Positions 54,865 to 63,862 of a DNA stretch of 64,000 nucleotides are shown here, piece after piece; position 1 is the first letter of the stretch, and each line of letters opens with the position of its first letter. The stretch spans positions 1 to 64,000 of the forward strand of contig NZ_WNDO01000005.1 of the NCBI RefSeq assembly GCF_009912395.1. Reading direction: 5' to 3'. Below the pieces are notes generated by a model, which saw only the letters and a list, made by a program, of their open reading frames with translations, was not told the origin of the DNA and ran no database searches. Both the position numbers and the translations under genes were made by a program. This DNA comes from Luteibacter sp. GTDB lineage: Bacteria > Pseudomonadota > Gammaproteobacteria > Xanthomonadales > Rhodanobacteraceae.

Positions 54865-55443
54865 TCAGGCCGTCAGGCGTCCCGCAATGATCGACTGCCT
54901 CGGTCGTGCGATCCAGTGTCCGGAGGGACCGGGCTGCTCATACGCGAGGTACTGTGCCAGATCGCCACCATACACGTGAAGCGTGAGGGCCGTGTCGTGC
55001 CGCGACAGATTGCGGCAGCGATGTGCATGGGTTTCCGCACCGTCGAACCAGGTGGCGTCGCCCGGACCCAGCCAGGTGCGGCCGCTGCTGCGCAGGGAGT
55101 GCTCGTCGTCGCCCTTGTCGAACGACTCGACCTCGAGCGCGCCGGCAATGGTGGCTTCGAGCCCCCACAATCCGCCATGGTCGTGCACGGGGGTGGAGTA
55201 ATCCGGTGGCCACGCCATAACCAGCACGCTCACGGGTGGCTTGGAACGCTCGGCCAGCATCCAGCGCTCGAAGCCGCGGCGACGCTCGCGAAGCGCTCCC
55301 AGGGATGCCAGGACCTCGCCGTTGCGCGCGTGCAGCTCGCGCCCGATCTCGCGCCCCATGGAGGCCAGGTCCGGGTGTTCGCCGTCCGACAGGTCGAACG
55401 CGATGTCGCGCAAGCTGGTGATGATGGATGAACGTTTACCCAT
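54865..55443 (-). CDS. Cysteine dioxygenase-family protein
   Basis: The 192-residue cupin has the iron triad of thiol dioxygenases: His87 and His89 in TPVHDHGGLWGLEATIAG and a later His (139 or 141) in ETHAHRCRNLS. The core LTLHVYGGDLAQYLAYE is close to bacterial cysteine or 3-mercaptopropionate dioxygenases. It would oxidise a small thiol to its sulfinate with Fe(II) and O2 in the cytoplasm. It is upstream of the FAD-protein gene and may form an operon with it. Confidence 0.85.
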   Translation of the reverse strand: MGKRSSIITSLRDIAFDLSDGEHPDLASMGREIGRELHARNGEVLASLGALRERRRGFERWMLAERSKPPVSVLVMAWPPDYSTPVHDHGGLWGLEATIAGALEVESFDKGDDEHSLRSSGRTWLGPGDATWFDGAETHAHRCRNLSRHDTALTLHVYGGDLAQYLAYEQPGPSGHWIARPRQSIIAGRLTA

Positions 55444-55605
55444 GGAAGGGCCCGCCCCGTAAATCGACTGGGGGAAAGTGGAGCATGGGGGCTGTTAAAC
55501 ACTCGTAACCCCCGGTCGCGAAAACGTCTTTAAACTCTTTTGCGAAAGGCCGCATCCAAGGAACGAACCGCCCACGGGCGGCCTTGCGTAACGGAGAGCT
55601 TCGCC

Positions 55606-55896
55606 ATGATCGTCCTCACTTCGCTCGTCGTCCTCGCCGCCGGTTTCTGGCTGGTCTTCGCCCTGATCGGCGCGATGCTGAAACTGGTGTTCGGTATCGT
55701 CGGTGGCGTGTTCAGCCTGGTCGGCAGCCTGCTTGGCGCCCTGGTGGGCGGCGTGGCGATGCTGCTGGTCGCCCCGGTGGTCGCCCTGGCCCTGATGCCG
55801 ATCCTGTTACCGGTGGGCCTGCTGGTGCTGCTGGTGTGGGGCATCGCCCGGGCCACCCGCAAGCCGGACGTGGTGGTGACGCCGGCGTCGCGCTGA
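55606..55896 (+). CDS. Small hydrophobic membrane protein (96 aa)
   Basis: Almost the whole protein is hydrophobic (MIVLTSLVVLAAGFWLVFAL, then a glycine-rich VGGVFSLVGSLLGALVGGVA and LMPILLPVGLLVLLVW), with a short basic tail. Three membrane segments are likely. A ggagag site lies 8 bases upstream. It is convergent with the TonB gene, with 16 bases between stops. I do not recognise a family. Confidence 0.7.
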   Translation: MIVLTSLVVLAAGFWLVFALIGAMLKLVFGIVGGVFSLVGSLLGALVGGVAMLLVAPVVALALMPILLPVGLLVLLVWGIARATRKPDVVVTPASR

Positions 55897-55912
55897 CGCC
55901 GGCGCCCTTGCT

Positions 55913-56578
55913 TCAGAGTTGTCTCAGATCGAACGACACGGGGATGCGCGCCCAGGCGCGCACCGCCTTGCCGTCGGCCGTGGCGGGCTGGAAGCGCCAC
56001 GCGGCGAGCACCTGGTCGCGTGCGGTGATGTCCAGGATCGAGTGCCCGCTGCTTTTTTCGATCTCGACCTGCACGGGCTTGCCCGTCTCGTCGACAAGCA
56101 CCCGCAAGGTCACCGTGCCTTCCATGCGCCGCGAGATCGCCGCCCTCGGGTAGGCCGGTGCGGGCGCCGACACATAAGCTAGGTGGGCCTCCACCGGTGC
56201 CGACACCACGGCCGGGGTCGTGGGTGCGGCATCGGCCGTTGGGGCGGGCGTCATCGGCGCACTGCCTTCCTCGGTGGGTGTTGCCTGGGGCGGCGCTACG
56301 GGTTGTGGCCTGGTCACCACGGGCGGTGCCACGTCATGGCGCACGACGGGCACCGGTTTGAGGTCGATCGGCGGCGGTGGCACGACCTTGGGTTCCGTCG
56401 GATGGTCCACGAGACGGATCACCGGTGCGATCAGCGGGGCGGTTTCGATATGCGCCACCATGGGCCGCATCACGGCGATCAGGGCGGCAGCGTTGAGGGC
56501 GATCGCCGCGCTCATCGCGACGATACGGACGGTATCCGGGTGAACCCCGGCCAGGGACTGCGGACGAGCGAACGACAT
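55913..56578 (-). CDS. TonB-type energy transducer
   Basis: The 221-residue protein has one N-terminal membrane helix (about 18-38), a proline-rich spacer (about 58-125) and a C-terminal TonB domain with APAYPRAAISRRMEGTVTLR, VLVDETGKPVQVEIEKSSGH and LAAWRFQPATADGKAVRAW. It spans the periplasm and powers TonB-dependent receptors. No exbB or exbD is adjacent, so it probably is one of several TonB paralogues. Confidence 0.92.
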   Translation of the reverse strand: MSFARPQSLAGVHPDTVRIVAMSAAIALNAAALIAVMRPMVAHIETAPLIAPVIRLVDHPTEPKVVPPPPIDLKPVPVVRHDVAPPVVTRPQPVAPPQATPTEEGSAPMTPAPTADAAPTTPAVVSAPVEAHLAYVSAPAPAYPRAAISRRMEGTVTLRVLVDETGKPVQVEIEKSSGHSILDITARDQVLAAWRFQPATADGKAVRAWARIPVSFDLRQL

Positions 56579-56765
56579 GAGCCACCTCCTGCGACGTGAG
56601 GGGAAGGTGATGCGCGGTCGGGAACACGGCCGGGTGGGGGCCGGCGGGGATCGTGTTCAGGTCCGGTTTCAGATTAGGCTCAGTGCGCAGGATCTTGCAA
56701 TAGGATTCGCGGGGCGAATCGATGTTGCGATGACGGCCTCGGCTTATCCGTAGGCCCGCTGCCGC

Positions 56766-56792
56766 GGGATCGCCGCTGAAGCGGCTCCCACA
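56766..56792. repeat. Short REP-like hairpin of a second type
   Basis: The sequence gggatcgccgctgaagcggctcccac has a 6-bp stem (gccgct/gcggct region) and matches a common REP type of gammaproteobacteria that differs from the gtaggagcgcg family here. Only one copy is in this window. It lies in the 229-base gap between the TonB and universal stress protein genes. Confidence 0.55.
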
Positions 56793-56807
56793 GCGCGCAT
56801 TCGTTCG

Positions 56808-57635
56808 TCAATGGGCGACGAGCATTGGCACGTCGGACTGCATGAATAGGTAGCGGGTGGTGCCGCCGAGCACCATCTCGGAGAGGCGCGAGCGGCCCCA
56901 GGCGCCCATGACGATGAGGTCGGCGCCTTCCCGGTGGGCGATGTCGAGCAAGGCGGGGCCGGGCGACGACAGGGACGCATCGTCGAGGCGGCGTACCTCG
57001 GCCTTGACCCCGTGGGTATCGAGCCAGCCACAGATGTCGGTGTCGGGCAGGGCGCAGGTGCCGGTGTCTTCGTCGCGGCTGCCGTCGATGACGGTCACAC
57101 GGGAGGCCTTGCGCATCAGGGGAAGGGCGGAGCGTACGGCGAGCGCGGACTCGCGACTGCCGCTCCAAGCCACCAGCACGTGCTCGCCGAGAGTGTCGAC
57201 GGGCGCGTTGTCCGGCACTACCAGCACGCCCCGGCTGGACGCGAACACGGTGCGCGAGACCACGCCGAAGCCTACGGGCGCGTCGCCACGCATGGTGGAC
57301 GAGCGCTCCATCACCACCAGGTCGTAGCCCGCGGACGCGTGTGCCAGCAACGTCACCGTGTCGCCCGTGCCGACGCGCCAGTTGCCCTTGAGACCACGCG
57401 AGGTGACCAGGGCGGACCAGTCATCGGAGATCGCCTTGGCGTCAGTGGTGCGCTGGCGCACCGCGTCCAACTGCATCGGCACCGCTTCGGGAACGGTGAA
57501 GGCCGTCGCCGGCAGGTCGACCACGTGGAGGGCGTCCAGCCGTGCGCCGATGCGCGAGGCCATGGCCAATGCGGCGCGCAGGCCGGCGCCCTGGGGCGGG
57601 AGACGTGCGATATGCAGCAGCAGTTCGAGGGTCAT
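56808..57635 (-). CDS. Tandem universal stress protein
   Basis: Two UspA-like halves are visible (about 1-140 and 150-275). The second has VLVAWSGSRESALAVRSALP and the nucleotide-binding end VMGAWGRSRLSEMVLGGTTR (G-x2-G-x9-G). The first half keeps LVVMERS and a less clear binding motif. Such proteins bind ATP and help under stress. The start could also be at 57650 (5 residues more). It is divergent from the hemolysin III gene. Confidence 0.88.
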   Translation of the reverse strand: MTLELLLHIARLPPQGAGLRAALAMASRIGARLDALHVVDLPATAFTVPEAVPMQLDAVRQRTTDAKAISDDWSALVTSRGLKGNWRVGTGDTVTLLAHASAGYDLVVMERSSTMRGDAPVGFGVVSRTVFASSRGVLVVPDNAPVDTLGEHVLVAWSGSRESALAVRSALPLMRKASRVTVIDGSRDEDTGTCALPDTDICGWLDTHGVKAEVRRLDDASLSSPGPALLDIAHREGADLIVMGAWGRSRLSEMVLGGTTRYLFMQSDVPMLVAH

Positions 57636-57778
57636 GACGGCATGGAACACCGCCAGACAGGCAAGGTCAATGGCCGTTCCGTGACGACAGGCAAAAATTG
57701 CCCGATGAGAGCGGTTCTCGACAAGCGGCCCCCTGCGGTACCCTCGGATACTCCCTCTTCGCTCCGCTGGAACCTTCC

Positions 57779-58444
57779 ATGACCCTCGACAGCGCCCGGC
57801 CGCGCTACCCCTTTGCCGAAGAAGTCGCCAGCAGCGTGATCCACGGCATCGGCGTGGTGCTCAGCATCGCCGGACTCGCCGTGCTGGTCGCCTTCTCGGC
57901 GATGTACGGGAATGTCCGCACGGTGGTCGCCAGTTCGGTCTTCGGCAGCACCCTGATCCTGCTGTACACCGCCTCGACGCTCTATCACTCGGTCCCGGGC
58001 GAGATGCCCAAGCGCGTGCTGCGCACGCTCGACCATATCGCCATCTTCCTGCTTATCGCGGGCACCTATACGCCGTTCACCTTGCTGGCGCTGCCCGGCG
58101 CATGGGGCTGGGGGCTGTTCGGCACGATCTGGACGCTGGCCATCGTCGGCAGCGCCGCGGAGCTGGGCATGCTCAAGCGCTACCGCAAGGCGGCGGTGGT
58201 GATGTACGTGCTGATGGGCTGGGTCGCCGTGGTGGCGATCCAGCCGCTACGCGAGAACGTGGAGACCGGCGGCCTGGTGCTGCTGTTCGCCGGTGGCGTG
58301 GCCTATACGGCGGGCGTGCCGTTCTACGTGGCGAAGAAGCTGCCGTTCGGCCACGCGATCTGGCATTTGTTCGTGCTGGCGGGCAGCGTGCTGCATTACC
58401 TGGCGATCTTGCTTTACGTCATTCCTGACGCGCCGTCGCATTGA
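57779..58444 (+). CDS. Hemolysin III family (TrhA-like) membrane protein
   Basis: The 221-residue protein has seven likely helices and the PAQR/HlyIII motifs: EEVASSVIHGIGVVLSIAGL (His), LYHSVPGEMPKRVLRTLDHI (Ser-His-Asp), GTYTPFTLLAL and the closing GHAIWHLFVLAGSVLHYLAI with metal His. Members act in membrane energetics homeostasis in E. coli (TrhA); the lytic role is doubtful. The gene begins 143 bases from the divergent stress-protein gene. Confidence 0.92.
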   Translation: MTLDSARPRYPFAEEVASSVIHGIGVVLSIAGLAVLVAFSAMYGNVRTVVASSVFGSTLILLYTASTLYHSVPGEMPKRVLRTLDHIAIFLLIAGTYTPFTLLALPGAWGWGLFGTIWTLAIVGSAAELGMLKRYRKAAVVMYVLMGWVAVVAIQPLRENVETGGLVLLFAGGVAYTAGVPFYVAKKLPFGHAIWHLFVLAGSVLHYLAILLYVIPDAPSH

Positions 58445-58493
58445 GCTCCATGGCGACGGCGCGAACGCCATGGATCGCGGCAACCCTTTTTTT

Positions 58494-58561
58494 TGTAGGA
58501 GCGCGCTTGCGCGCGATGCCAGGCTGACGCAAGCCCCATCGCGCGCAAGCGCGCTCCTACA
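58494..58561. repeat. REP-like inverted pair
   Basis: Left arm tgtaggagcgcgcttgcgcg (from 58494) and right arm cgcgcaagcgcgctcctaca (to 58561) flank about 20 bases. A run of eight T lies just before the left arm. It sits between the convergent HlyIII (58444) and DUF885 (58565) stops. Confidence 0.92.
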
Positions 58562-58564
58562 GGA

Positions 58565-60328
58565 TCATTTCTTTTGTTGCTCGGGTATGAAGCGTGTGCG
58601 CACCGCTTCGGCTAGCAGGTCCGGCGGCAACAGGCCCTGGGCGATCAGGAAATCGTTGAAGGCCTTGCGGTCGAACTTGTCGCCAAGCTTGGTCTGGGTT
58701 TCCGCGCGCAGCTGCAGGATGCGCGAGTACCCGTAGAAGTACGACGTGGCCTGGCCCGGCGAGTTCAACGTGTAGCGATCCAGTTCCTGGCGGGCCATCG
58801 GCTCGGACAGGCCGACGTCGTGCACGAGGATGTCGTGCGCTCGCTCGCGGGTGACCATGCCCAGGTTGAGCATCGGGTCGAGGAAGGCACGGGCGGCGCG
58901 CAGCAGGTGCAACTGCAAGGCGATGAACTGGCCGGCCGGCGGCTCGTACGGCACCATTTCCGTCTCGGCGTAGAGCGCCCAGCCTTCGACGTTCACGCTG
59001 TTGAAGGCGAACAGGCTGCGGGTGAGCGACACGCCTTGCTCCACCATCGCCGCGAATTGCAGTTCGTGGCCCGGGCGTCCCTCGTGCGCGGTGAGCGTCC
59101 ACGCCGCGGCCTCGAAGGTGAAGTCGTCGTACATCTGCGACGTGTCGCCGTTGGCCGGCGGATTACCCGTGGTCAGCACGAAGGTGCCGCGCTGCCCCGT
59201 GTTGTTGATGAAGGGCGGCGGATCCATGTGCGGCGCGGGCGTGCGGGCGTTCTCCGCTTCCGAGGCCAGGCGCATCGCGAGCTGGCGCTTGGGCAGCTCG
59301 ACGATGCGCTGCTTGCGGATGATGTCCTCGATCTTGCCGATCACCGTGTGGTAGGTCGGCTCGACCTTGTCCTTGGGCAGCTGTTTCTTCTTCAACGCCT
59401 TGAGCACGTCGCGGTAGTCGCCGTCCGGCAGGCCTTCGGCCTTCGCCACCACGGGAGCGAGCGATTGCAGAGCGTAGGTGGTCTCCATGAATTCGAGCTG
59501 CGCGCGGCCGATCAGGTCACGCGGCGAGATATCCAGGCCCACCTGCTCCAGGTTGTACGCGTAGAGCGGTTCCGGCAGGCGGAAGTCGGTGCGCGCGCGG
59601 GGCAGTACGGTCTGCTTCACCCAGGCATTGTAGTCCTTGAGCTGCTGGTCGAGCTTGGCCATCGCAGCGTCGCTGCCGGCGACCTTCTTGTCCGCGAACA
59701 GCTTGCGGATACCGTCGACATAGCGCTGCGTGTTGCCGAGCTTCTGTTCCACGTCGGCTTTGACCGGGCCCAGCAGCGCCTTGTCGCCCAGGGCGGCGGT
59801 GGTACGCGCGCGGGCCTGGTCCACCAGGGCGGTGCAGCCCGGGGTGATGCCGGTGTAGCACTGCAGGCGGCCGAGCGCGGCCTTGTTCTGTTCCGGCGTG
59901 CTCTCGGCATTCAGCAGGGAGAATTCGCCGCTGAAGACGATCTGGCCGGCGTCGAACCAGGGCAGGAGATACTTGTCGTTGAGGTCGATCCCCTTGATGT
60001 TGCCGTCGATCTGCTTGATCAGAATCTGCAGGTCCTGGTGGACGTTGGGGTCCTTTTCCTCGGCCAGGCGCGCGGAGAGCTTCTGCTTCGCGTCGACCAG
60101 CGCGGCACGCTGGCGCTTTTCGGCGTCGGCGCTGAGGTCGGCGATCTTCTCGTCGTAACCCTTGATGCCGATGTCGGTCGCCGATTCGGGGCTGAATCGC
60201 GCGGTGATGTCCAGCAGTATCTGCGCGTCAGCGTTGCTGCGGGCGATCCAGGCCGGCTGCGCGGGCGCGGCGTGAAGGCTGCCGACCGCGAAGGTCACGG
60301 CGGCGGCAAGGGTGAGTCGTCGGAACAT
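58565..60328 (-). CDS. Secreted DUF885 putative metallo-carboxypeptidase
   Basis: The 587-residue protein has a signal peptide (cleavage after LHA) and the zinc motif HEGRPGHELQF (HExxxH type, His415 to His420) followed by a glutamate region FNSVNVEGWALYAETEM. This is the DUF885 family, related to M32-type carboxypeptidases, found in the periplasm of many Xanthomonadales relatives. The C-terminal motif ATSYFYGYSRILQLR is also family-typical. It probably degrades peptides for nutrition. Confidence 0.9.
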   Translation of the reverse strand: MFRRLTLAAAVTFAVGSLHAAPAQPAWIARSNADAQILLDITARFSPESATDIGIKGYDEKIADLSADAEKRQRAALVDAKQKLSARLAEEKDPNVHQDLQILIKQIDGNIKGIDLNDKYLLPWFDAGQIVFSGEFSLLNAESTPEQNKAALGRLQCYTGITPGCTALVDQARARTTAALGDKALLGPVKADVEQKLGNTQRYVDGIRKLFADKKVAGSDAAMAKLDQQLKDYNAWVKQTVLPRARTDFRLPEPLYAYNLEQVGLDISPRDLIGRAQLEFMETTYALQSLAPVVAKAEGLPDGDYRDVLKALKKKQLPKDKVEPTYHTVIGKIEDIIRKQRIVELPKRQLAMRLASEAENARTPAPHMDPPPFINNTGQRGTFVLTTGNPPANGDTSQMYDDFTFEAAAWTLTAHEGRPGHELQFAAMVEQGVSLTRSLFAFNSVNVEGWALYAETEMVPYEPPAGQFIALQLHLLRAARAFLDPMLNLGMVTRERAHDILVHDVGLSEPMARQELDRYTLNSPGQATSYFYGYSRILQLRAETQTKLGDKFDRKAFNDFLIAQGLLPPDLLAEAVRTRFIPEQQKK

Positions 60329-60401
60329 GGAGGTCTCCCCGGTGGAATCGCAGGGAGACTAGCCCCAGCGGCACGCTGCCGCCAATGGTCCTTCCGGGGG
60401 A

Positions 60402-60884
60402 TCAGCTGAAAAGCAGCGCCACGCAGGCCATGCCGATCATGAGGAAGGAGATCACGACCTTGGCGATGATCCCCAGCAGCATGCCGATCCAGGTGCTCAC
60501 GCCGACGTGGGCGGAGCGCAGGACGCTTTGCCCGGACCACAGCTCGCCCACCATCGCGCCGATGAACGGGCCGAGGAGCAGGCCGGGGATGCCGAAGAAC
60601 ATGCCCACCACCGTCCCCGCGCCAGCGCCCCACAGCGCGCGCGGACTGGCGCCGATGCGCTTGGCGCCCAGCGAGGCCGAGACGAAATCCAGGCCGACGC
60701 CGATCGCGCCCGCGACGCCGATCGCCACCAGCCAGCCCCAGCCCAGGTGCCGGTATTCGTCCACCGCCGCGGCGAGCCAGATACCCCCGAAGATCATGGG
60801 AATACCCGGCAGGACCGGCAGGATCGCACCCGCGACACCGCCGATGACCAACACCGCCGAGAGCAGGTAGAGGGCGATCTCCAT
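60402..60884 (-). CDS. DUF456 membrane protein
   Basis: The 160-residue protein has four or five helices and the family motifs GAILPVLPGIPMIFGGIWLA, GLDFVSASLGAKRIGASP and FFGIPGLLLGPFIGAMVGEL. Its function is unknown. The start ATG shares one base with the stop of the upstream lipoprotein gene (TGATG-type), so the two are cotranslated. Confidence 0.88.
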   Translation of the reverse strand: MEIALYLLSAVLVIGGVAGAILPVLPGIPMIFGGIWLAAAVDEYRHLGWGWLVAIGVAGAIGVGLDFVSASLGAKRIGASPRALWGAGAGTVVGMFFGIPGLLLGPFIGAMVGELWSGQSVLRSAHVGVSTWIGMLLGIIAKVVISFLMIGMACVALLFS

Positions 60885-61654
60885 CAGCGGAAGGCCTCTC
60901 GGTACTCGGGCTTGAGGTACGCGGAAAACGCGTCACTGGGCACGTCCACCGCCTGCGGCCCGGCCGAATAGGCCGCCACCTGGTAGGGCGGGAAGATCAG
61001 CGTGACGCCGTGGGCCTTGTCGTCGGGGCCTGTCAGCAGGCTGAAGACCCGGAAATGATCCTTGCCGGGTGTCGTGCCCTGGTCGATCTGCTGGCTGTCC
61101 GACGCCAGGGGTTCGTCCTCGTCGTCCAGTGCGCCGATGAGTTGGCGGCGGGCCTCGGTGGCGAAGGCGCCCTCGGCGGCGTCGGGGTCGGTGAAGAGAT
61201 CGCGCAGGTGCACCACGCGCTGCTCGTCGAGGTCGAACGTGAAGCTGTCCACGATAGGCGCCGGGTGCGCGCCGCCGGTGAAGGCCGAGCCGTCCACCTG
61301 CACGTTGATGAAGCGGTCCGTGCGCGAGGCGACGGCGATGTCCAGGTTGAGGTCCCAGGGCAGCTCGCGGGCACGCTCGTGCGCGCCGGGCTGGTCGAGG
61401 CTGGCGAGGAAGCTGCGCTTTTGTCCGTCCACGTACCGGTCGATCGCCGTGCGCAGGGGCGCGGCCCGCTCGGGCAACTGGGGAAGCGTCACTTCCACGG
61501 TATAGAGGCCTTCATGGCTCGATTGGGTATCCTTGTCGACACTCGTCCGGGTGGACGGTGGCGTATCAGCGCCGTTCGTCCGGTCGGCACCATCGCGGCA
61601 GGCGGCAAGCCCGGCGGTGGCAAAGACCAGCGACAGGATGTGTCGCACCAGCAT
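60884..61654 (-). CDS. Lipoprotein with DUF3298/DUF4163-like domain
   Basis: The 256-residue protein starts with a lipoprotein signal (LVFATAGLAAC lipobox, Cys19). Then a DUF4163-like part (YTVEVTLPQLP... SFTGG-like DGSAFTGGAHPAPIVDSFTF) and a DUF3298 part (VTLIFPPYQVAAYSAGPQAV) follow, the same order as in RsiV-type and periplasmic lysozyme-responsive proteins. The true role here is unknown. It is upstream of, and coupled to, the DUF456 gene. Confidence 0.85.
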   Translation of the reverse strand: MLVRHILSLVFATAGLAACRDGADRTNGADTPPSTRTSVDKDTQSSHEGLYTVEVTLPQLPERAAPLRTAIDRYVDGQKRSFLASLDQPGAHERARELPWDLNLDIAVASRTDRFINVQVDGSAFTGGAHPAPIVDSFTFDLDEQRVVHLRDLFTDPDAAEGAFATEARRQLIGALDDEDEPLASDSQQIDQGTTPGKDHFRVFSLLTGPDDKAHGVTLIFPPYQVAAYSAGPQAVDVPSDAFSAYLKPEYREAFR

Positions 61655-61736
61655 TTCGACTTATCTTCCTGCAAGGTCGGCATCTTAGCGTAGCCGTCGC
61701 GCAGCGGAGAGGATGTCAACGAAACGAAGGAACACC

Positions 61737-62399
61737 GTGTACGACGCGATGACGGAAACCGTCACCCTGCTCAAGGCCGACGAACTCGGTCGGATCGAAC
61801 GCGTGGAGCGCGACGGCCAGGTGGTGATTCGCCGCGATATCGCCGCGGCCCGCTGGTGGGCGCGTGGTTTCGCGCGACGTGCCGCGGCCCGCGAAGCGCG
61901 GGCCCTGGCCCGTCTCGATGGCATCGACGGCGTGCCGCGCCTGCTGGCCTGGAACGGACGCGTGCTGGAGCGCAGCTACATGGCCGGCCTGCCCATGCAG
62001 CAGGGCCAGCCGCGCGATGCGGCCTACTACCGCGATGCCCTGCGCCTGCTCGCGACGCTGCATCGCCGGGGCATCGTGCACAACGACCTCGCCAAGGAGC
62101 CCAACTGGCTCGTACGCGAAGACGGCTCCCCGGGCCTGGTGGATTTCCAGATTGCCTGGACGCGCGGCCGGCGTGGCGCCCTGTTTCGCCTGCTGGCGCG
62201 CGAAGACCTCCGCCACCTGCTCAAGCACAAGCGCACGTACATCGCCGACAGGCTCTCGATGCGGCAAAAGGCCATCCTCGCGCAGCCCGCGCCGCATTCG
62301 CGCCTGTGGCGCGCGACGGGCAAGCGCCTTTACAAGCTGATCGCGCGGAAGATATTCGGGTACTGGGACAACGAGGGGCAGGGCCGCATACGCCGCTGA
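61737..62399 (+). CDS. Small RIO/KdkA-like protein kinase
   Basis: The 220-residue protein has a reduced kinase fold: VVIRRDIAAARWWARGFARR in the ATP-binding part, the catalytic loop GIVHNDLAKEPNWLVREDG (H-x-D-L-x4-N) and LVDFQIAW as the metal-binding D-F motif. It resembles RIO-type and lipopolysaccharide Kdo-kinase-like proteins of gammaproteobacteria. Substrate unknown. The GTG at 61737 is chosen because gaagga lies 5 bases upstream; an ATG at 61713 has its ribosome site too close. A perfect palindrome follows. Confidence 0.8.
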   Translation: MYDAMTETVTLLKADELGRIERVERDGQVVIRRDIAAARWWARGFARRAAAREARALARLDGIDGVPRLLAWNGRVLERSYMAGLPMQQGQPRDAAYYRDALRLLATLHRRGIVHNDLAKEPNWLVREDGSPGLVDFQIAWTRGRRGALFRLLAREDLRHLLKHKRTYIADRLSMRQKAILAQPAPHSRLWRATGKRLYKLIARKIFGYWDNEGQGRIRR

Positions 62400-62409
62400 C
62401 ACGCGGTTT

Positions 62410-62457
62410 CTGTAGGAGCGCGCTTGCGCGCGATCGCGCGCAAGCGCGCTCCTACAG
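62410..62457. repeat. Perfect 48-bp palindrome (two REP units head to head)
   Basis: Two full units, ctgtaggagcgcgcttgcgc continuing gcga and its exact complement tcgc to ctacag, meet with no spacer at 62433/62434. It lies between the convergent kinase (62399) and ferredoxin reductase (62460) stops and ends 2 bases before the latter. Confidence 0.95.
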
Positions 62458-62459
62458 TC

Positions 62460-63275
62460 TCATTTCTCGACGAACGCTCGCTCGATCACGTAATCGCCCG
62501 GCTCACGCGTGCGCGGCGAGGCCTGGAAGCCTTCGCCATCGAGCAGCACGCAGATGTCCTCGAGCATCGAGGGGCTGCCGCACAGCATCACGCGGTCTTC
62601 CGCCGGGTTGATCTGCGGCAGGCCGGTGGCGCGGGCCATCTCGCCGTCGGCGATGGCATCGGTGATGCGGCCACGATTGCGGAACGGTTCGCGGGTCACC
62701 GTCGGGTAGTAGACGAGCTTCTCGCGCACCAGGTCGCCCAGGTACTCGTGGTTCGGCAGCTCGTTCTCGATGTAGTCGGAGTAGGCCAGGTCGTTGACGT
62801 GGCGCACGCCGTGGGCGAGCACGATGGTGTCGAAGCGCTCGTAGGTTTCCGGATCGCGGATGATCGACATGAAGGGCGCCAGGCCCGTGCCGGTGCCCAG
62901 CAGGTAAAGACGCTTGCCGGGCTTGAGGTCGTTGAGCACCAGCGTGCCGGTAGGCTTGCGGCTGACGATGACCGGGTCGCCGGGCTTGAGGTGCTGCAAC
63001 CGCGAGGTGAGCGGGCCGTCCTGCACCTTGATGCTGAAGAACTCCAGGTGCTCCTCGTAATGCGCGCTGGCGATGGAATAGGCGCGCATGAGTGGGCGTC
63101 CGTCGACTTCCAGGCCGATCATGACGAAGTGGCCGCTCTCGAAGCGGAAGCCGGGATCGCGGGTGGTGCGGAAGCTGAAGAGCGTGTCGTTCCAGTGGTG
63201 CACGTCGATGACGTGCTCGGTCGCCAGTGCCACCATGGTTTGCTTGAACCTCGGATACGAAAAGGGTTGGGCCAT
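62460..63275 (-). CDS. fpr: Ferredoxin--NADP reductase
   Basis: The 271-residue flavoprotein follows the bacterial FPR pattern: DTLFSFRTTRDPGFRFESGH, the FAD motif MRAYSIASAHYEEHLEF, the NADP region LYLLGTGTGLAPFMSIIRDP, then VMLCGSPSMLEDICVLL and a C-terminal end FVEK as in Azotobacter and Pseudomonas FPR. It exchanges electrons between NADPH and ferredoxin or flavodoxin, often in oxidative stress defence. The start at 63275 is chosen over upstream codons in a GC-rich leader. Confidence 0.93.
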   Translation of the reverse strand: MAQPFSYPRFKQTMVALATEHVIDVHHWNDTLFSFRTTRDPGFRFESGHFVMIGLEVDGRPLMRAYSIASAHYEEHLEFFSIKVQDGPLTSRLQHLKPGDPVIVSRKPTGTLVLNDLKPGKRLYLLGTGTGLAPFMSIIRDPETYERFDTIVLAHGVRHVNDLAYSDYIENELPNHEYLGDLVREKLVYYPTVTREPFRNRGRITDAIADGEMARATGLPQINPAEDRVMLCGSPSMLEDICVLLDGEGFQASPRTREPGDYVIERAFVEK

Positions 63276-63469
63276 CGCGCGACGCGCTGGCCTCGTGGTC
63301 GGCTGGGGAAGCGGCCCGTGGGCCGCGCTGCCTCGCGCGTCGCGCCGCACCCCCTGTAGGGACGCGGGCGGATAGCGCCAAGGATACCACCAGGCGTGTC
63401 CCGCGGCCGGACGTGGCGTCTCGCGGTGGTCTAAGATCGGCTGACACCCACTTCAAGGACGGCGACCGC

Positions 63470-63862
63470 ATGCCCCGACCCGAGTACGCCCTCAACCAAG
63501 CCTGGACCTACCACGCGCGTCCCGGGGAGGACGCCTCCCGACTGATGATCCGTCGGATCGACATCGAGCCGGAAGACGGCGAGATCTTCCATGTCTCCCT
63601 CCTGGGCGTGAAGCTCCGCAACCACCGGGTACCTGGTGGGCTCCAGCCGGCGATGCACCATGCGGTCATGACTCGCGCAGCGCTGAATGAAAGCGTCGTG
63701 GAGATGATCGGCGAAGCCGATGCCGACGAAGCCTGGAAGGACGGCTACGCCGTCTGGCGGCAGGCTTACGACAACGGTGACGCCGGAGTCTTCGATATCC
63801 CTGCCGAGAAGATCCTCGGCTACATCGAGCAGGTCGTGGCCGCTTCCGGGGAAGCGCATTGA
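63470..63862 (+). CDS. Hypothetical cytoplasmic protein (130 aa)
   Basis: The protein begins MPRPEYALNQAWTYHARPGE and has SRLMIRRIDIEPEDGEIFHV in the next part. It is soluble, acidic and without signal peptide. I do not recognise a family. An aagga site lies about 11 bases before the ATG. Its stop overlaps the ATG of the following lipoprotein gene by one base, so the two are cotranscribed. Confidence 0.7.
   Translation: MPRPEYALNQAWTYHARPGEDASRLMIRRIDIEPEDGEIFHVSLLGVKLRNHRVPGGLQPAMHHAVMTRAALNESVVEMIGEADADEAWKDGYAVWRQAYDNGDAGVFDIPAEKILGYIEQVVAASGEAH

Noticed and set aside
58820-60409. A 529-codon open frame opposite the DUF885 gene
   Set aside because: Low-complexity shadow of a clear peptidase gene, with no ribosome site or motif.
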